Shown here one piece after another: positions 8,152 to 17,134 of a stretch of DNA of 32,358 nt. Both the position numbers and the translations under genes were made by a program. The notes under the pieces were generated by a model that worked only from the letters and a program-made list of their open reading frames with translations, did no database searches and had not been told where the DNA came from. Origin of the DNA: Thiomargarita sp. (GTDB lineage Bacteria; Pseudomonadota; Gammaproteobacteria; Beggiatoales; Beggiatoaceae); contig DYPD01000038.1 of NCBI GenBank assembly GCA_020720115.1, forward strand, positions 1-32,358. Reading direction: 5' to 3'. Each line of letters opens with the position of its first letter. Positions within the stretch are counted from its first letter, which is position 1.

Positions 8152-9159
8152 ATGAAATCGCATCAATCTGTTACAGGGTGTTTAGCTATAGCGATGGGCT
8201 GCTCAATAATGCTTCCCGTCAATGCAGAAGTAAAACTTGGACAATTAAGTAGCAATGGATTAACCGCAATCATTATACCGACGGATTCTTCTGAAAGAGG
8301 TAAACCGATCGCTGTCTATATGGGCGCTATGTTAGGAGAACAACTCTATCTCCGTCAGGGAGATAATATGAGAAACTGGCAACCCTATTTTGGCGGTAAA
8401 CTTGTTCCTGCTATAGAAGGAATTATATTGGATTCTGAGTTATCGGTAACGGTAGTAGATTTTGATATCACGGGATTAATTGAACAGGGATTAGAAGTGT
8501 ATGTCGGCTATGAGCAAAACCAAGGGGAACTTTTTACTCCTGGACATTTAGGTAAAATTGCCTCTAAAGGGTCTAATCATGGTGCTACGACGGGCAACAA
8601 TCCCACCAACACGACCAGCGGTAATCCTGCTTGCGATACAACCAAAGCACCCGCTGGCATAGAGTATTCAATAGAGGGCAACCGAATTACGGTAACAACT
8701 CAAGGAAAGTGCATTCCTGTGCCTGATACGGCTTTATGCACAGCACCCGCACCTACTCAAGCAACTGGCGTTTCAATGTTAAGCACTATGCTGCTGAGTA
8801 GCTTTAACATCAATGGCATCAGCATCAATATCTCAGGATTTCCAAACCCCTTTGAAGAAACTGGCAAAGCCTTAGCAAATGCTAAAACCTGTTTGATGAA
8901 CGCACCTGCCAGCTACAATTACATCATTGATGCAGATGTTTGTTATGACATTACTAATAAAATAGATGCTTCAAAGTTGCAAGGTGCAGGTGCTTTCATT
9001 AGTGTCACCCCACCTATTACCGAAGCCTTTGAGGGCACTATTGACAATGTTCAAGTCAATGATTGTTTTAGTAGTGGAGCAGTCAGCATATTCGACGCAC
9101 TTAGCAAAGAAACTTGGATAAAACAAGCTGATGGTTCTTATTTGAAAATTGTTCCTTAA
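8152..9159 (+). CDS. Exported cysteine-containing protein of unknown function
   Basis: This 335-residue protein is not recognised. It opens with a signal peptide (residues 1-25, cleavage near VNAEV), and AAGGAATTAAG sits directly before the ATG. Residues 26-135 form one segment rich in beta-type sequence that ends in LFTPGHLGKI. A low-complexity Ser/Thr/Asn/Gly linker follows at about 138-160. The second half (161-335) carries six cysteines (161, 187, 196, 247, 264, 305), an even number consistent with disulfides in an oxidising compartment. Its codons are more AT-rich than those of pncB, which starts 43 bp downstream, so it may have been acquired. It resembles surface or periplasmic proteins of filamentous sulfur bacteria in style only. 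Confidence 0.7.
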   Translation: MKSHQSVTGCLAIAMGCSIMLPVNAEVKLGQLSSNGLTAIIIPTDSSERGKPIAVYMGAMLGEQLYLRQGDNMRNWQPYFGGKLVPAIEGIILDSELSVTVVDFDITGLIEQGLEVYVGYEQNQGELFTPGHLGKIASKGSNHGATTGNNPTNTTSGNPACDTTKAPAGIEYSIEGNRITVTTQGKCIPVPDTALCTAPAPTQATGVSMLSTMLLSSFNINGISINISGFPNPFEETGKALANAKTCLMNAPASYNYIIDADVCYDITNKIDASKLQGAGAFISVTPPITEAFEGTIDNVQVNDCFSSGAVSIFDALSKETWIKQADGSYLKIVP

Positions 9160-9202
9160 TGCTTTAGTTGATGGTTGTGGTTCTTCACTAGGAAATTTAA
9201 CC

Positions 9203-10675
9203 ATGAATCAGTTGCGTGCTCTCTACCTTAACTCCTTGTCTTTACTGACAGATTTATACCAGTTGACAATGGCGTATAGCTATTGGCAGGCGGGTTTGCA
9301 TCAGCAGCAGGCGGTGTTTCATTTGTTTTTTCGTCGTGCGCCCTTTCAGAGCGGTTTTACCCTGGCGGCGGGGTTGGATGCAGTGCAGGATTATTTGCAA
9401 GATTTTCATTTCAGCGAGGCGGATGCGGCTTATCTTGAAACGCTTCAGGGTAATGATGGTAAGCAATTGTTTTCCAGTGCTTTTATTGAGTATTTGCGGA
9501 ATCTGCGCTTAACTTGCGAGGTGGCAGCGGTGCGTGAGGGTTCGGTGGTGTTTGCGCATCAACCGCTGGTGCGTGTGTCGGGGGATTTGTTGCAATGCCA
9601 ATTGCTGGAAACGCCGCTGTTGAATTTGGTTAATTTTCCTACGCTGATTGCCACGAAAGCGGCGCGGGTGTGTTTGGCGGCACAGGGCGATGCGGTGTTG
9701 GAGTTTGGGTTGCGTCGTGCGCAGGGGATTGATGGTGGCGTGACGGCAAGCCGTGCGGCTTATATTGGCGGTTGCGCGGCAACTTCTAATGTGTTGGCGG
9801 GGCAGCTTTATGATATTCCGGTGCGGGGCACGCACGCGCACAGTTGGGTGATGAGTTTTTCTGAGGAACTTGAGGCTTTTCAAACCTATGCGCACGCTAT
9901 GCCGAATAATTGCGTGTTTTTGGTGGATACTTACGACACCTTGGCAGGGGTGAAAAACGCTATTGAAGCCGGACGCTGGTTGCGCGAGCAGGGGCATAAA
10001 ATGGCGGGAATTCGTTTGGATTCCGGCGATTTAGCAAAGCTTAGTCAGGAGGCGCGGCAGCTTTTGGATGCGGCGGGTTTTGCGGATGCCAGCATTGTGG
10101 GCAGTAGCGATTTGGATGAATACCGCATTGCGGAATTGAAGCAGCAGGGCGCACAAATTCGGGTGTGGGGCGTGGGAACTAAATTAGCTACTGCGTACGA
10201 TCAACCGGCGCTTGGCGGTGTGTATAAATTGGGCGCGATTCGTAGCGGCGCGGGGGCGGACTGGCACTATCGCGTCAAGCTGTCGAATGATGCGATTAAG
10301 GTTTCAAACCCAGGTATGTTGCAAACGCGGCGTTATTATCAAGCAGATAAGCCCGTTGGCGATATGCTGTGGAATCAACTGGCTGTTGCGCCTGACGCGC
10401 AGGCGCAACAGGTGCGTTTGCAAGCGGGCGCACAACCTCAAGCTCTGCCGCCGCATACGCATTTTGCTGACTTGTTACAACCACTGATGCAAGAGGGTGC
10501 AATGCTGGGAGAAAAGCCGAATGTGCATGAAATTCGTGCCTATGCCCAAGCGCAATTGGCGTTGTTTGGCGCTTCTCTGGCGGCGATGCCGGATTATCCA
10601 GTGAGCCTAGAAAAGCGTCTGTATGAATTAAAAATGGCGCTTTTGGCGAAAGCGGCGGAAGCCTCTTGTGGATAG
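9203..10675 (+). CDS. pncB: Nicotinate phosphoribosyltransferase
   Basis: The enzyme converts nicotinate and PRPP to nicotinate mononucleotide, the first step of the NAD salvage route. The 490 residues match the longer form of the family. It shows the opening LLTDLYQLTM (14-23), FGLRRAQG (168-175), the conserved GTHAHSW block (209-215) that carries the catalytic-site histidine, and IRLDSGDL in the barrel. The start at 9203 has AGGAA about 9 nt upstream and gives the usual N-terminus; an in-frame ATG at 9149 would overlap the preceding gene and is rejected. It is 43 bp after the exported-protein gene, perhaps in the same transcript. Confidence 0.92.
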   Translation: MNQLRALYLNSLSLLTDLYQLTMAYSYWQAGLHQQQAVFHLFFRRAPFQSGFTLAAGLDAVQDYLQDFHFSEADAAYLETLQGNDGKQLFSSAFIEYLRNLRLTCEVAAVREGSVVFAHQPLVRVSGDLLQCQLLETPLLNLVNFPTLIATKAARVCLAAQGDAVLEFGLRRAQGIDGGVTASRAAYIGGCAATSNVLAGQLYDIPVRGTHAHSWVMSFSEELEAFQTYAHAMPNNCVFLVDTYDTLAGVKNAIEAGRWLREQGHKMAGIRLDSGDLAKLSQEARQLLDAAGFADASIVGSSDLDEYRIAELKQQGAQIRVWGVGTKLATAYDQPALGGVYKLGAIRSGAGADWHYRVKLSNDAIKVSNPGMLQTRRYYQADKPVGDMLWNQLAVAPDAQAQQVRLQAGAQPQALPPHTHFADLLQPLMQEGAMLGEKPNVHEIRAYAQAQLALFGASLAAMPDYPVSLEKRLYELKMALLAKAAEASCG

Positions 10676-10739
10676 ATAACAAGAAAGCAAATGAATAGAA
10701 ATATATTAGAACAAACTAACATTGAAAAAACAAAAATAC

Positions 10740-10769
10740 TTGACACCTGAGTAAAAGAATGGCTACTCT
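10740..10769 (+). promoter_or_regulatory. Possible sigma-70 promoter for the DUF302 gene
   Basis: TTGACA at 10740-10745 is a perfect -35 box, followed after 18 bp by TACTCT at 10764-10769 as a moderate -10 box. The start codon of the DUF302 gene is about 115 bp downstream. The spacer contains CTGAGTAA (10747-10754), repeated inversely as TTACTCAG at 10797-10804, which would suit an operator. Confidence 0.4.
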
Positions 10770-10884
10770 AAAAGCCTGAGATAATTTTTTTTCTGATTAC
10801 TCAGTGAATTGAGAGAGTCTCAGTGTTTTTTGAAATCAATAACCTCTACTAAGAGGAACTTTTACCTACAAAGGAGTGATGAGT

Positions 10885-11370
10885 ATGAAGCGTTTTTTCA
10901 GTCTTGTTGGTGTAATCTGGTTGGCGTGGTCATCTGTGGTATTGGCTGAACAAGCAATGCCTGATCCCAGACAAATGATTGTAGAAAAGGAAAGTCCTTT
11001 TGCTACAGTAGAAGAAACAGTGAGCGCAATTAAGAAAAATATAGAAGCAACTGAAGGCTGGGTGGTGAATGGCATTAAACCCATGAACAAGAAAATTAAA
11101 GAATTAGGCGGACCAGAAATTTTACCCGTGACCTTGATTGATGCTTGTAATCCGCACCACGCTGGCGCTATTTTGAAAAGTGATGCGGATCGTTATGCTT
11201 CTGTGATGATGCCCTGCACCATTTCTGTGTACCAAAAGAGTGATGGCAAGATTTACATCGGCTTTGTCAATGCGCGTATGGTAGGACAAATGTTCGGCGG
11301 CGCTGTGGCGGAAATTATGGGCGGTGCGGTTGCAGACGATCAGGATAAATTCTTGTCTTTCGACAAATAA
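10885..11370 (+). CDS. Exported DUF302 domain protein
   Basis: This 161-residue protein has a signal peptide (cleavage near VLAEQ, residue 21) and a DUF302 domain over about 35-135. The domain's conserved core is visible as LIDACNPHHAGAIL (84-97) and the following SVMMPCTISVYQ (107-118), with two cysteines (88, 111) and a His pair (91-92). DUF302 proteins are small and often periplasmic; their function is not established, although some occur beside sulfur- and oxygen-related genes. The start at 10885 is chosen because AAGGAG ends 8 nt before it, whereas the ATG at 10879 is too close. A strong terminator lies 20 bp after the stop, so it is a single-gene unit. Confidence 0.85.
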   Translation: MKRFFSLVGVIWLAWSSVVLAEQAMPDPRQMIVEKESPFATVEETVSAIKKNIEATEGWVVNGIKPMNKKIKELGGPEILPVTLIDACNPHHAGAILKSDADRYASVMMPCTISVYQKSDGKIYIGFVNARMVGQMFGGAVAEIMGGAVADDQDKFLSFDK

Positions 11371-11390
11371 TACGGGTTTGTTTTCACACC

Positions 11391-11424
11391 ACAAAAAAAC
11401 CGAGCTATGTCTCGGTTTTTTTGT
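11391..11424 (+). terminator. Intrinsic terminator after the DUF302 gene
   Basis: A 14-bp perfect stem (11391-11404 with 11411-11424, core ACCGAG/CTCGGT) with a 6-nt loop is flanked by A-runs and T-runs, giving a classic terminator that works in both directions. Confidence 0.93.
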
Positions 11425-11660
11425 GTCTATGCTGATGACCTTAAGGGGGATTAAGTGAATGGCAGCGGGACTGAGCCAGATAGCGGTAAAACCTAGAATT
11501 AGGTGAAATTTTCAATAAAAACAAATGCTTGATTTAATTAACCGAATCGAACCAGGGTTAAATATTCTCTGCGTCATTGTGACATTTTTGTTAAAATGCC
11601 TCGTTTTTCAGCAAAAAAACAATTAAAAAATGGATTTTCTTGTCTTGCGAGGACAGTAAC
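11425..11660. other. Upstream region of the ODP-like gene
   Basis: These 236 bp hold no open frame with support. An AT-rich segment around 11570-11600 (containing TTGTGACA and TTAAAAT) may hold a promoter, but no pair of boxes with correct spacing stands out. GAGG at 11648-11651 is the ribosome site of the next gene. Confidence 0.4.
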
Positions 11661-12449
11661 ATGGCGCTGGAACTTTATAACGACGGTCAACACAAATGTA
11701 TCGGCTTTTACGATTTGGTTTCCGGGCAGGGTATTCAGTCTAATCAGTTTTTGGTGGTCAATGGTAAGCATTCTGCCATCATTGATCCGGGCGGCGATCT
11801 GGTTTACCGCGATCTCTTTATGCAAGCCTATCGTTATTTGTTTAGTAATAGCCTGGAATATGTGATTGGTTCGCATCAGGACCCAGACATTATTTCTTCA
11901 TTAAATCAATGGATTTTAGGCTCTAATTGTAAAATCATTGTGCCCAAAATTTGGGAACGCTTTATTCCGCATTTTGCGCCTAAGGCGGATTTATCGGGGC
12001 GTTTAATCGGCATTCCTGATGAGGGGATGAATATTCATCTGGGTAATGCGGTGTTGCAAGCATTGCCTGCGCATTTTCTGCATTCTGAGGGGAATTTTCA
12101 GTTTTATGATCCAGTCGCCAAAATTCTCTTTTCCGGCGATTTGGGCGCTTCAATGATACAGAGTAACCATGCTGCTCCGGTGGATAATTTTGCTGCCCAT
12201 GTGAAAACGATGGAGGCTTTTCATCAGCGTTACATGAGCAGTAACAAGGTCTGCCGTTTTTGGGTGAACATGGTGCGTCCGCTTGATTTAGAGTGGATTG
12301 TGCCGCAACATGGGCGTCCTTTTAAGGGCAAGGCGGTTATCACTGAGTTTTTGAATTGGATAGAAAAGCTGCAATGCGGCGTGGATTTGGCAACGCAAGC
12401 AATGTATCAGCGCCCCGCAGCGGATGCTTTGCAGCGCATTAGACATTAA
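11661..12449 (+). CDS. ODP-like di-iron metallo-beta-lactamase-fold protein (possible oxygen sensor)
   Basis: This 262-residue protein resembles the lactamase half of flavodiiron proteins without the flavodoxin part, like the oxygen-binding di-iron protein (ODP) described from Treponema. Probable metal ligands are H72, D74 and D76 in SHQDPD, H141 in FLHSEGNF, D160 in FSGDLGAS and H217 in PQHGRP. The HxDxD form replaces the HxExD of flavodiiron reductases, as in ODPs. The start at 11661 has GAGG 9 nt upstream; the ATG at 11640 is less well placed. No chemotaxis or methyl-accepting partner is fused, although two chemoreceptors occur 5-8 kb away. It ends 4 bp from the convergent transporter gene. 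The family is fairly sure; the sensory role is inferred from the family. Confidence 0.82.
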   Translation: MALELYNDGQHKCIGFYDLVSGQGIQSNQFLVVNGKHSAIIDPGGDLVYRDLFMQAYRYLFSNSLEYVIGSHQDPDIISSLNQWILGSNCKIIVPKIWERFIPHFAPKADLSGRLIGIPDEGMNIHLGNAVLQALPAHFLHSEGNFQFYDPVAKILFSGDLGASMIQSNHAAPVDNFAAHVKTMEAFHQRYMSSNKVCRFWVNMVRPLDLEWIVPQHGRPFKGKAVITEFLNWIEKLQCGVDLATQAMYQRPAADALQRIRH

Positions 12450-12453
12450 CCTC

Positions 12454-13686
12454 TTAGTAGAAAATTCCCACCAGTGCGCCAGTCATACAGGTAGCCAGCG
12501 TACCTGCTAAAATGGATTTCATACCGAGCGCCGCGACCTCGCTGCGGCGTTCAGGCGCTAGGGCGCTAAGTCCGCCGATGAGTATCCCCAAGCTGCCAAA
12601 ATTAGCAAAACCGCACAGCGCATAAATCATGATCAGGCGCGAACGTTCACTTAAGTCTTGCGCCTGCGCTAGTTGCAAATAGGCAAGAAATTCGTTGAGG
12701 ATGGTTTTTATCCCCATCAAACTGCCCGCTGTGCCGGTTTCTGCCCAAGGAATGCCCATTAACCACACGACTGGCGCCATAATCCAACCCAAAATAAGCT
12801 GTAAACTCAATGGCTTGTCACTATAGCTTGGCAGCCAGCCAAGTAGTTGATTGGCAAGCTGCACCAGTGTAACGAACACCAAAAGCAGCGCCACTATGTT
12901 GAGCAGCAGCTTTAACCCCTCTAAAGTGCCCTGGGTCACTGCCTCCATACTGCTGGTAACGCTTTGCTGCGGCAATAAATGCCCGTCGGTGGGCGTTGCG
13001 GTTTCAGGAATCATCAAGCGAGCAACCGTAATGGCAGCGGGCGCACTGAGCACAGAGGCAATGAGCAAATGCGCTAAGGCGTCGGGAAAAGTGGTGCTGA
13101 GAAGGGTGGCATAGAGCACCAGCACCGTGCCGGCAATGGTTGCCATGCCCGTTGTCATGAGCGCAAAGAGTTCGCTGCGCGTGAGTTGTTGCAGATAGGG
13201 GCGAATCAGCAAGGGCGCTTCGGTCATGCCGACAAAAATATTTGCCGCCGCGCCTAGACCCAGCGCCCCGCCGATGTTCAGGCTTTTTTGTAGCAACCAA
13301 GAAAAACCGCGCACAATCCAAGGCAAAATACGCCAATAAAACAGCAACGAAGACAGGGCGCTGATCACTATAACCAAGGGTAAGGCTTTGAAAGCCAAGA
13401 TAAAGCTGTTGTTGGGCTGAGTTACGGTAAAAGGCGCATCGCCACCGCCTAAATAGCCAAACACAAAGCTAGTGCCGGCATTTGTGGCGGTATTGAGCGC
13501 CAGCACCAGTTGGTTTAAGCCGAGGAAAATCTGCTGTAAAAATGCCAACTTAAACAACAGCGCCGCCAGCAAAAGTTGCACGCCCAAGCCTAAAGCCACA
13601 TCGCGCCAAGCAATGCGCTGCCGCTGTTCGCTAAAGAGCCAAGCAAATGCCGCAAAACAGAAAAATCCGAACAAACTCTGCATCAT
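12454..13686 (-). CDS. Concentrative nucleoside transporter (NupC/CNT family)
   Basis: This 410-residue inner-membrane protein couples nucleoside uptake to a proton or sodium gradient. It has many hydrophobic helices and the family motifs: GMTEAP (153-158), the pore-region FALMTTGMATIAG block that follows, GIKTILNEFLAY (matching the family pattern G-x-K-x3-N-E-F) and ALCGFANFGS near the end. AAGGA lies about 8 nt before the first ATG at 13686; a second ATG follows at once. It stands alone, convergent with the ODP-like gene. The substrate range (pyrimidine or broad) cannot be judged by eye. Confidence 0.88.
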   Translation of the reverse strand: MMQSLFGFFCFAAFAWLFSEQRQRIAWRDVALGLGVQLLLAALLFKLAFLQQIFLGLNQLVLALNTATNAGTSFVFGYLGGGDAPFTVTQPNNSFILAFKALPLVIVISALSSLLFYWRILPWIVRGFSWLLQKSLNIGGALGLGAAANIFVGMTEAPLLIRPYLQQLTRSELFALMTTGMATIAGTVLVLYATLLSTTFPDALAHLLIASVLSAPAAITVARLMIPETATPTDGHLLPQQSVTSSMEAVTQGTLEGLKLLLNIVALLLVFVTLVQLANQLLGWLPSYSDKPLSLQLILGWIMAPVVWLMGIPWAETGTAGSLMGIKTILNEFLAYLQLAQAQDLSERSRLIMIYALCGFANFGSLGILIGGLSALAPERRSEVAALGMKSILAGTLATCMTGALVGIFY

Positions 13687-13881
13687 TGAAGCGTCCTTCC
13701 TATTGTGATGGTTTTAGAGAAAAGTGCTGGCTGTCTGATTGCCACTGATGAATCCTCACTGTCATTCCGGTCAGCTTGTGGCACAATAATCTCTCGTTAG
13801 GTTGTGGCGCTATTCACCTTACGCCCAGCGCACCGCATTAAGCTATCATCTCTTTGGACTGAATTTTTTACAACCGCCTTT

Positions 13882-14943
13882 ATGTTTACGCCAAGCTCAA
13901 AACAGATCGCTGAGGTGTTTCAAGACTTGCAGGAAAAATTACAGCAAGGCTTTGAAACCTTTAGTAAAATCCAGAACACAGCGATAGGGCAGACGCCGAA
14001 AAACCTGGTTTATCAGGAAGATCGCATTAAGCTCTATCGCTATACGCCGATGATCGCGCAGCCTAATCAGGTACCAACGCTGATTGTATACGCGCTGGTC
14101 AATCGTCCGCAGATGGTAGATTTGCAGCCGGATCGTTCGCTGGTGCGCGGTTTGCTGGAAGGTGGACAGGATGTTTATCTGATGGATTGGGGCTATCCGC
14201 AGAGTGAAGATGCCAGTTTGACTTTGAATGATCACATCAATGGTTATCTGCACAACTGCATCGAATATCTGTGTCAGCAGCACAAAATCCTTGCGCTTAA
14301 CCTGTTAGGCGTGTGTCAGGGCGGCACTTTTAGCCTCTGTTACAGCGCCCAACATCCCAGCAAGGTGCGTAATCTGGTGCTGATGGTGACGCCGGTGGAT
14401 TTCCATACGACGGAAAATACCTTACGCCATATGTGCCAGCACGTTGATGTGGATTTGCTGGTGAATACTTGCGCTAACGGCAATGTGCCTGGTGGCTGGT
14501 TAAATAACCTGTTTATTTCGCTGAAGCCCTTTCGTTTGGGTAGCCAAAAATATGTGCATCTTTTGGATAAACTGGCGGATCAAGCCGCAGTAGAGCATTT
14601 TTTGCGCATGGAACAATGGATTTTTGACAGCCCAGACCAACCCGGTGAAACCTTCCGAGAATTTGTCACCTGGTTTTTCAAAGAAAATCGCTTGGTCAAG
14701 GGTACGCTCATGCTGGGCGGCAAAGCGGTTCATTTACGCCGCCTCAAAATGCCTATACTCAACCTGTATGCGCTTGCCGATCATATAGTGCCACCCGGTG
14801 CATCCACTGCCTTGGCAGATCATGTCAGTAGCCAAGATTACCAAGAACAGGCTTTTGCTGGCGGACACATCGGCATCTATGTCAGCCGCCAAGCACAACA
14901 GCAAATACCCACAACGATAAGCAATTGGCTCAATCAGCGTTAG
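13882..14943 (+). CDS. phaC: Class III poly(3-hydroxyalkanoate) synthase subunit PhaC
   Basis: PhaC polymerises 3-hydroxyacyl-CoA into polyhydroxyalkanoate at granule surfaces. At 353 residues this is the short class III form (about 355 in Allochromatium), which normally works with PhaE. The lipase-like box GVCQGG (143-148) gives the nucleophile C145; D300 in LADHIVPP and H329 in GGHIG complete the triad. The start at 13882 is chosen because the protein then matches the family N-terminus; a GTG at 13804 would add 26 residues. No clear ribosome site precedes either. No phaE, phaA, phaB or phasin gene adjoins it; glmM follows after 51 bp. Confidence 0.9.
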   Translation: MFTPSSKQIAEVFQDLQEKLQQGFETFSKIQNTAIGQTPKNLVYQEDRIKLYRYTPMIAQPNQVPTLIVYALVNRPQMVDLQPDRSLVRGLLEGGQDVYLMDWGYPQSEDASLTLNDHINGYLHNCIEYLCQQHKILALNLLGVCQGGTFSLCYSAQHPSKVRNLVLMVTPVDFHTTENTLRHMCQHVDVDLLVNTCANGNVPGGWLNNLFISLKPFRLGSQKYVHLLDKLADQAAVEHFLRMEQWIFDSPDQPGETFREFVTWFFKENRLVKGTLMLGGKAVHLRRLKMPILNLYALADHIVPPGASTALADHVSSQDYQEQAFAGGHIGIYVSRQAQQQIPTTISNWLNQR

Positions 14944-14994
14944 TTGTTAAAGACATTGGATTGATTTCTTAATCAAGAGGAGAACAAAAAACTC

Positions 14995-16347
14995 ATGGAG
15001 CACAGCAGAACATATTTTGGCACTGATGGCATTCGCGGCGAAGTAGGCAAACACCCTATCACGCCAGCGTTTGTTTTAAAGCTGGGCTGGGCGGCGGGGC
15101 AAGTGCTCAATCAAGGCGGGCGCAATCGCATCCTGATTGGTAAAGACACGCGCATTTCCGGTTATATGTTTGAATCCGCGCTAGAAGCCGGGCTATCCGC
15201 TGCCGGAATGCACATTCGCCTGCTGGGACCTATGCCAACACCCGGGATTGCCTATCTGACGCGCACTTTTCATGCAAATGCTGGCATTGTGGTCAGCGCC
15301 TCGCACAATCCTTTTTATGACAATGGCATCAAGTTTTTTTCCAATAGCGGCGAGAAATTGCCCGATGAGATCGAATTAGCCATAGAAGCCGCCTTGGATC
15401 GCCCCATGACCACCGTCAGTTCCGGCAAATTGGGCAAAGCCAAGCGCGTAGACGACGCCGCTGGGCGCTATATCGAGTTTTGCAAAAGCTCGATCCCGCC
15501 CTATTTATCGCTAGACGGCATGAAATTAGTGGTAGATTGCGCGCACGGTGCGACCTACCACATAGCCCCCAATGTGTTACAAGAACTAGGCGCCCAAGTA
15601 CACAGCATCGGCGTCGCGCCAGATGGTTTAAATATCAACCAAGACTGCGGCGCAACTCAACCACAAACCTTACGCCAAACCGTGTTAGCACAGCAGGCGG
15701 ATTTAGGCATCGCCTTAGACGGCGACGGAGATCGCCTCATCATGGTCGATCACAAAGGCGAAATCGTAGACGGCGACGAAATTCTGTTTTTAATCGCCCG
15801 CGCCAGACACCAGGCAGGTTTGTTACGCGGTCCAGTGGTCGGCACACTCATGAGCAACTTAGGGCTAGAACAAGCCCTCGTTTGCCAAGGGATAGATTTT
15901 CTACGCGCCAAGGTCGGCGACCGCTATGTACTGGAATTATTAAAACAAAACAATGGCTTAATCGGTGGAGAAGGGTCTGGGCATGTGATCTGCCTGGATC
16001 GCACCACCACCGGCGACGGCATTGTCAGCGCCTTACAAGTGCTGGCAATTTGCCAACAAGAAGGTAAAAGCCTGCATGAACTCAAGCAAGGCATGACTAA
16101 ATACCCGCAAATATTGCGCAACATTCGCTTGCCAGAAAAACAAGAGGTGCTGGCAGTACCCGCCGTGCAGCACGCCATCGCCGCAGCCGAAAGCGCCTTA
16201 GCAGACAAAGGGCGCGTGCTGTTGCGCCTATCGGGCACTGAACCGCTAGTGCGCGTGATGGTGGAAGGACAAGATGCTGCCTTAGTCGAGCGCCTGATAA
16301 CCGAGCTAGTCGAGCAGGTTAAAGCAGCGGTTATTCATCCTGAATAA
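14995..16347 (+). CDS. glmM: Phosphoglucosamine mutase GlmM
   Basis: GlmM interconverts glucosamine-6-phosphate and glucosamine-1-phosphate on the way to UDP-GlcNAc for peptidoglycan and lipopolysaccharide. The 450 residues match the family. It shows the N-terminal YFGTDGIRG (7-15), the phosphoserine loop with S103 in SASHNP (101-106), the metal-binding DGDGDR near 240-245, the sugar-binding GEGSGH, and the phosphate-binding [12 protein letters not shown] near the C-terminus. AGGAG lies upstream but with a long spacing of about 13 nt. It follows the class III phaC by 51 bp. In many gammaproteobacteria glmM follows folP; here it does not. GlmS of the same pathway lies about 14 kb away in this window. 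Confidence 0.96.
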   Translation: MEHSRTYFGTDGIRGEVGKHPITPAFVLKLGWAAGQVLNQGGRNRILIGKDTRISGYMFESALEAGLSAAGMHIRLLGPMPTPGIAYLTRTFHANAGIVVSASHNPFYDNGIKFFSNSGEKLPDEIELAIEAALDRPMTTVSSGKLGKAKRVDDAAGRYIEFCKSSIPPYLSLDGMKLVVDCAHGATYHIAPNVLQELGAQVHSIGVAPDGLNINQDCGATQPQTLRQTVLAQQADLGIALDGDGDRLIMVDHKGEIVDGDEILFLIARARHQAGLLRGPVVGTLMSNLGLEQALVCQGIDFLRAKVGDRYVLELLKQNNGLIGGEGSGHVICLDRTTTGDGIVSALQVLAICQQEGKSLHELKQGMTKYPQILRNIRLPEKQEVLAVPAVQHAIAAAESALADKGRVLLRLSGTEPLVRVMVEGQDAALVERLITELVEQVKAAVIHPE

Positions 16348-16389
16348 ACAGTCAAATCAACTCACTCGCATTAACATGAAGGTCTCACC

Positions 16390-17091
16390 ATGAATCAACC
16401 GCTACCATTCTATGCCGCCTTACTCGCGTGCCTTTGTGTCGCCAACAACGGCTGGGCAGAAGAAGATTTCAAATGCTGGAAAAACGAATCTGGCGTGCTG
16501 GAATGCGGTAACACCATACCGCCACAATTTGTTAGCCAAGGCTACGAAGTGCGCAATGAAAATGCCGATGTAGTGCAAGTCGAAAAGCGCGAAATGAGTC
16601 CAGAAGAACGTAACCGCCTGCTAGAAATAGAACGGCAAAAAATCGAAGCCGAAAAGCAAGCTAAAGTGCAAGCGGAAGAAGACAAACGTCTGCTCGATTT
16701 ATACCCCAACGAGCGTGACATCATCAATGCACGAGATTTGAAAATCCTGCGCATCAACAAAAGTGTAGAAATCACCCAAAAAGACTTAAATGCGCGTAAA
16801 GCGCGTCTGGAAAAGCTTAAAGTTCAAGCAGAGCGTGCTGCCAAACGCGCAGACAAAGTCTCTTTGGAAAACCTAGCAACCTTGCAAACGCATATCGCCA
16901 GCCTAGAAAATCAAATTAAAACCATCCAGTCATCCGTTGACGGCAAAGAGCAAGAAAAACAGGAGATCATGAGCGAATATAGCAAAACACTGGATAAATA
17001 CCGAGAAATTCAAGCACGCACACGTTTAATTGAAGAAGCAGAAAAAAATGAAGAACGCATAAAAGCCCAAGCCCAGCCACAGCAGAGATAA
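16390..17091 (+). CDS. Exported coiled-coil protein with DUF4124-like N-terminus
   Basis: This 233-residue protein has a signal peptide (cleavage near GWAEE, residue 24) and a short segment resembling DUF4124 (KCWKNESGVLECGNTIPP, about 28-45) with two cysteines. From residue 65 on it is almost entirely charged heptad-type sequence rich in Glu, Lys, Gln and Ala, predicting long coiled coils, broken near 100-115 (LYPNERDIINARD). AAGG stands 8 nt before the ATG. It follows glmM by 42 bp and probably shares its transcript. Such proteins are common in gammaproteobacteria and are thought to act in the periplasm; function is unknown. Confidence 0.8.
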   Translation: MNQPLPFYAALLACLCVANNGWAEEDFKCWKNESGVLECGNTIPPQFVSQGYEVRNENADVVQVEKREMSPEERNRLLEIERQKIEAEKQAKVQAEEDKRLLDLYPNERDIINARDLKILRINKSVEITQKDLNARKARLEKLKVQAERAAKRADKVSLENLATLQTHIASLENQIKTIQSSVDGKEQEKQEIMSEYSKTLDKYREIQARTRLIEEAEKNEERIKAQAQPQQR

Positions 17092-17102
17092 ACACCTCAC
17101 TC

Positions 17103-17130
17103 AAGTTAGGCGACACACTCCGCCTAACTT
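17103..17130. terminator. Hairpin between convergent genes
   Basis: The perfect 10-bp inverted repeat AAGTTAGGCG (17103-17112) and CGCCTAACTT (17121-17130), with an 8-nt loop, lies between the stops of the coiled-coil gene and the minus-strand chemoreceptor. There is no real T-run, so it may be a weak or factor-assisted terminator for both. Confidence 0.55.
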
Positions 17131-17134
17131 AGTA

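Noticed and set aside
9509-9997. 162-codon minus-strand frame inside pncB
   Set aside because: Antisense shadow rich in Arg, His and Gln, with no conserved product.
11528-11542. Possible FNR box starting TTGAT
   Set aside because: The second half site does not match ATCAA well enough.
11570-11596. Possible CRP site (TGTGA-N6-TGTTA) before the ODP-like gene
   Set aside because: Only the left half matches; the right half agrees at two of five positions.
15480-16067. 195-codon arginine-rich frame inside glmM
   Set aside because: A shadow of glmM in another frame with biased composition and no ribosome site.
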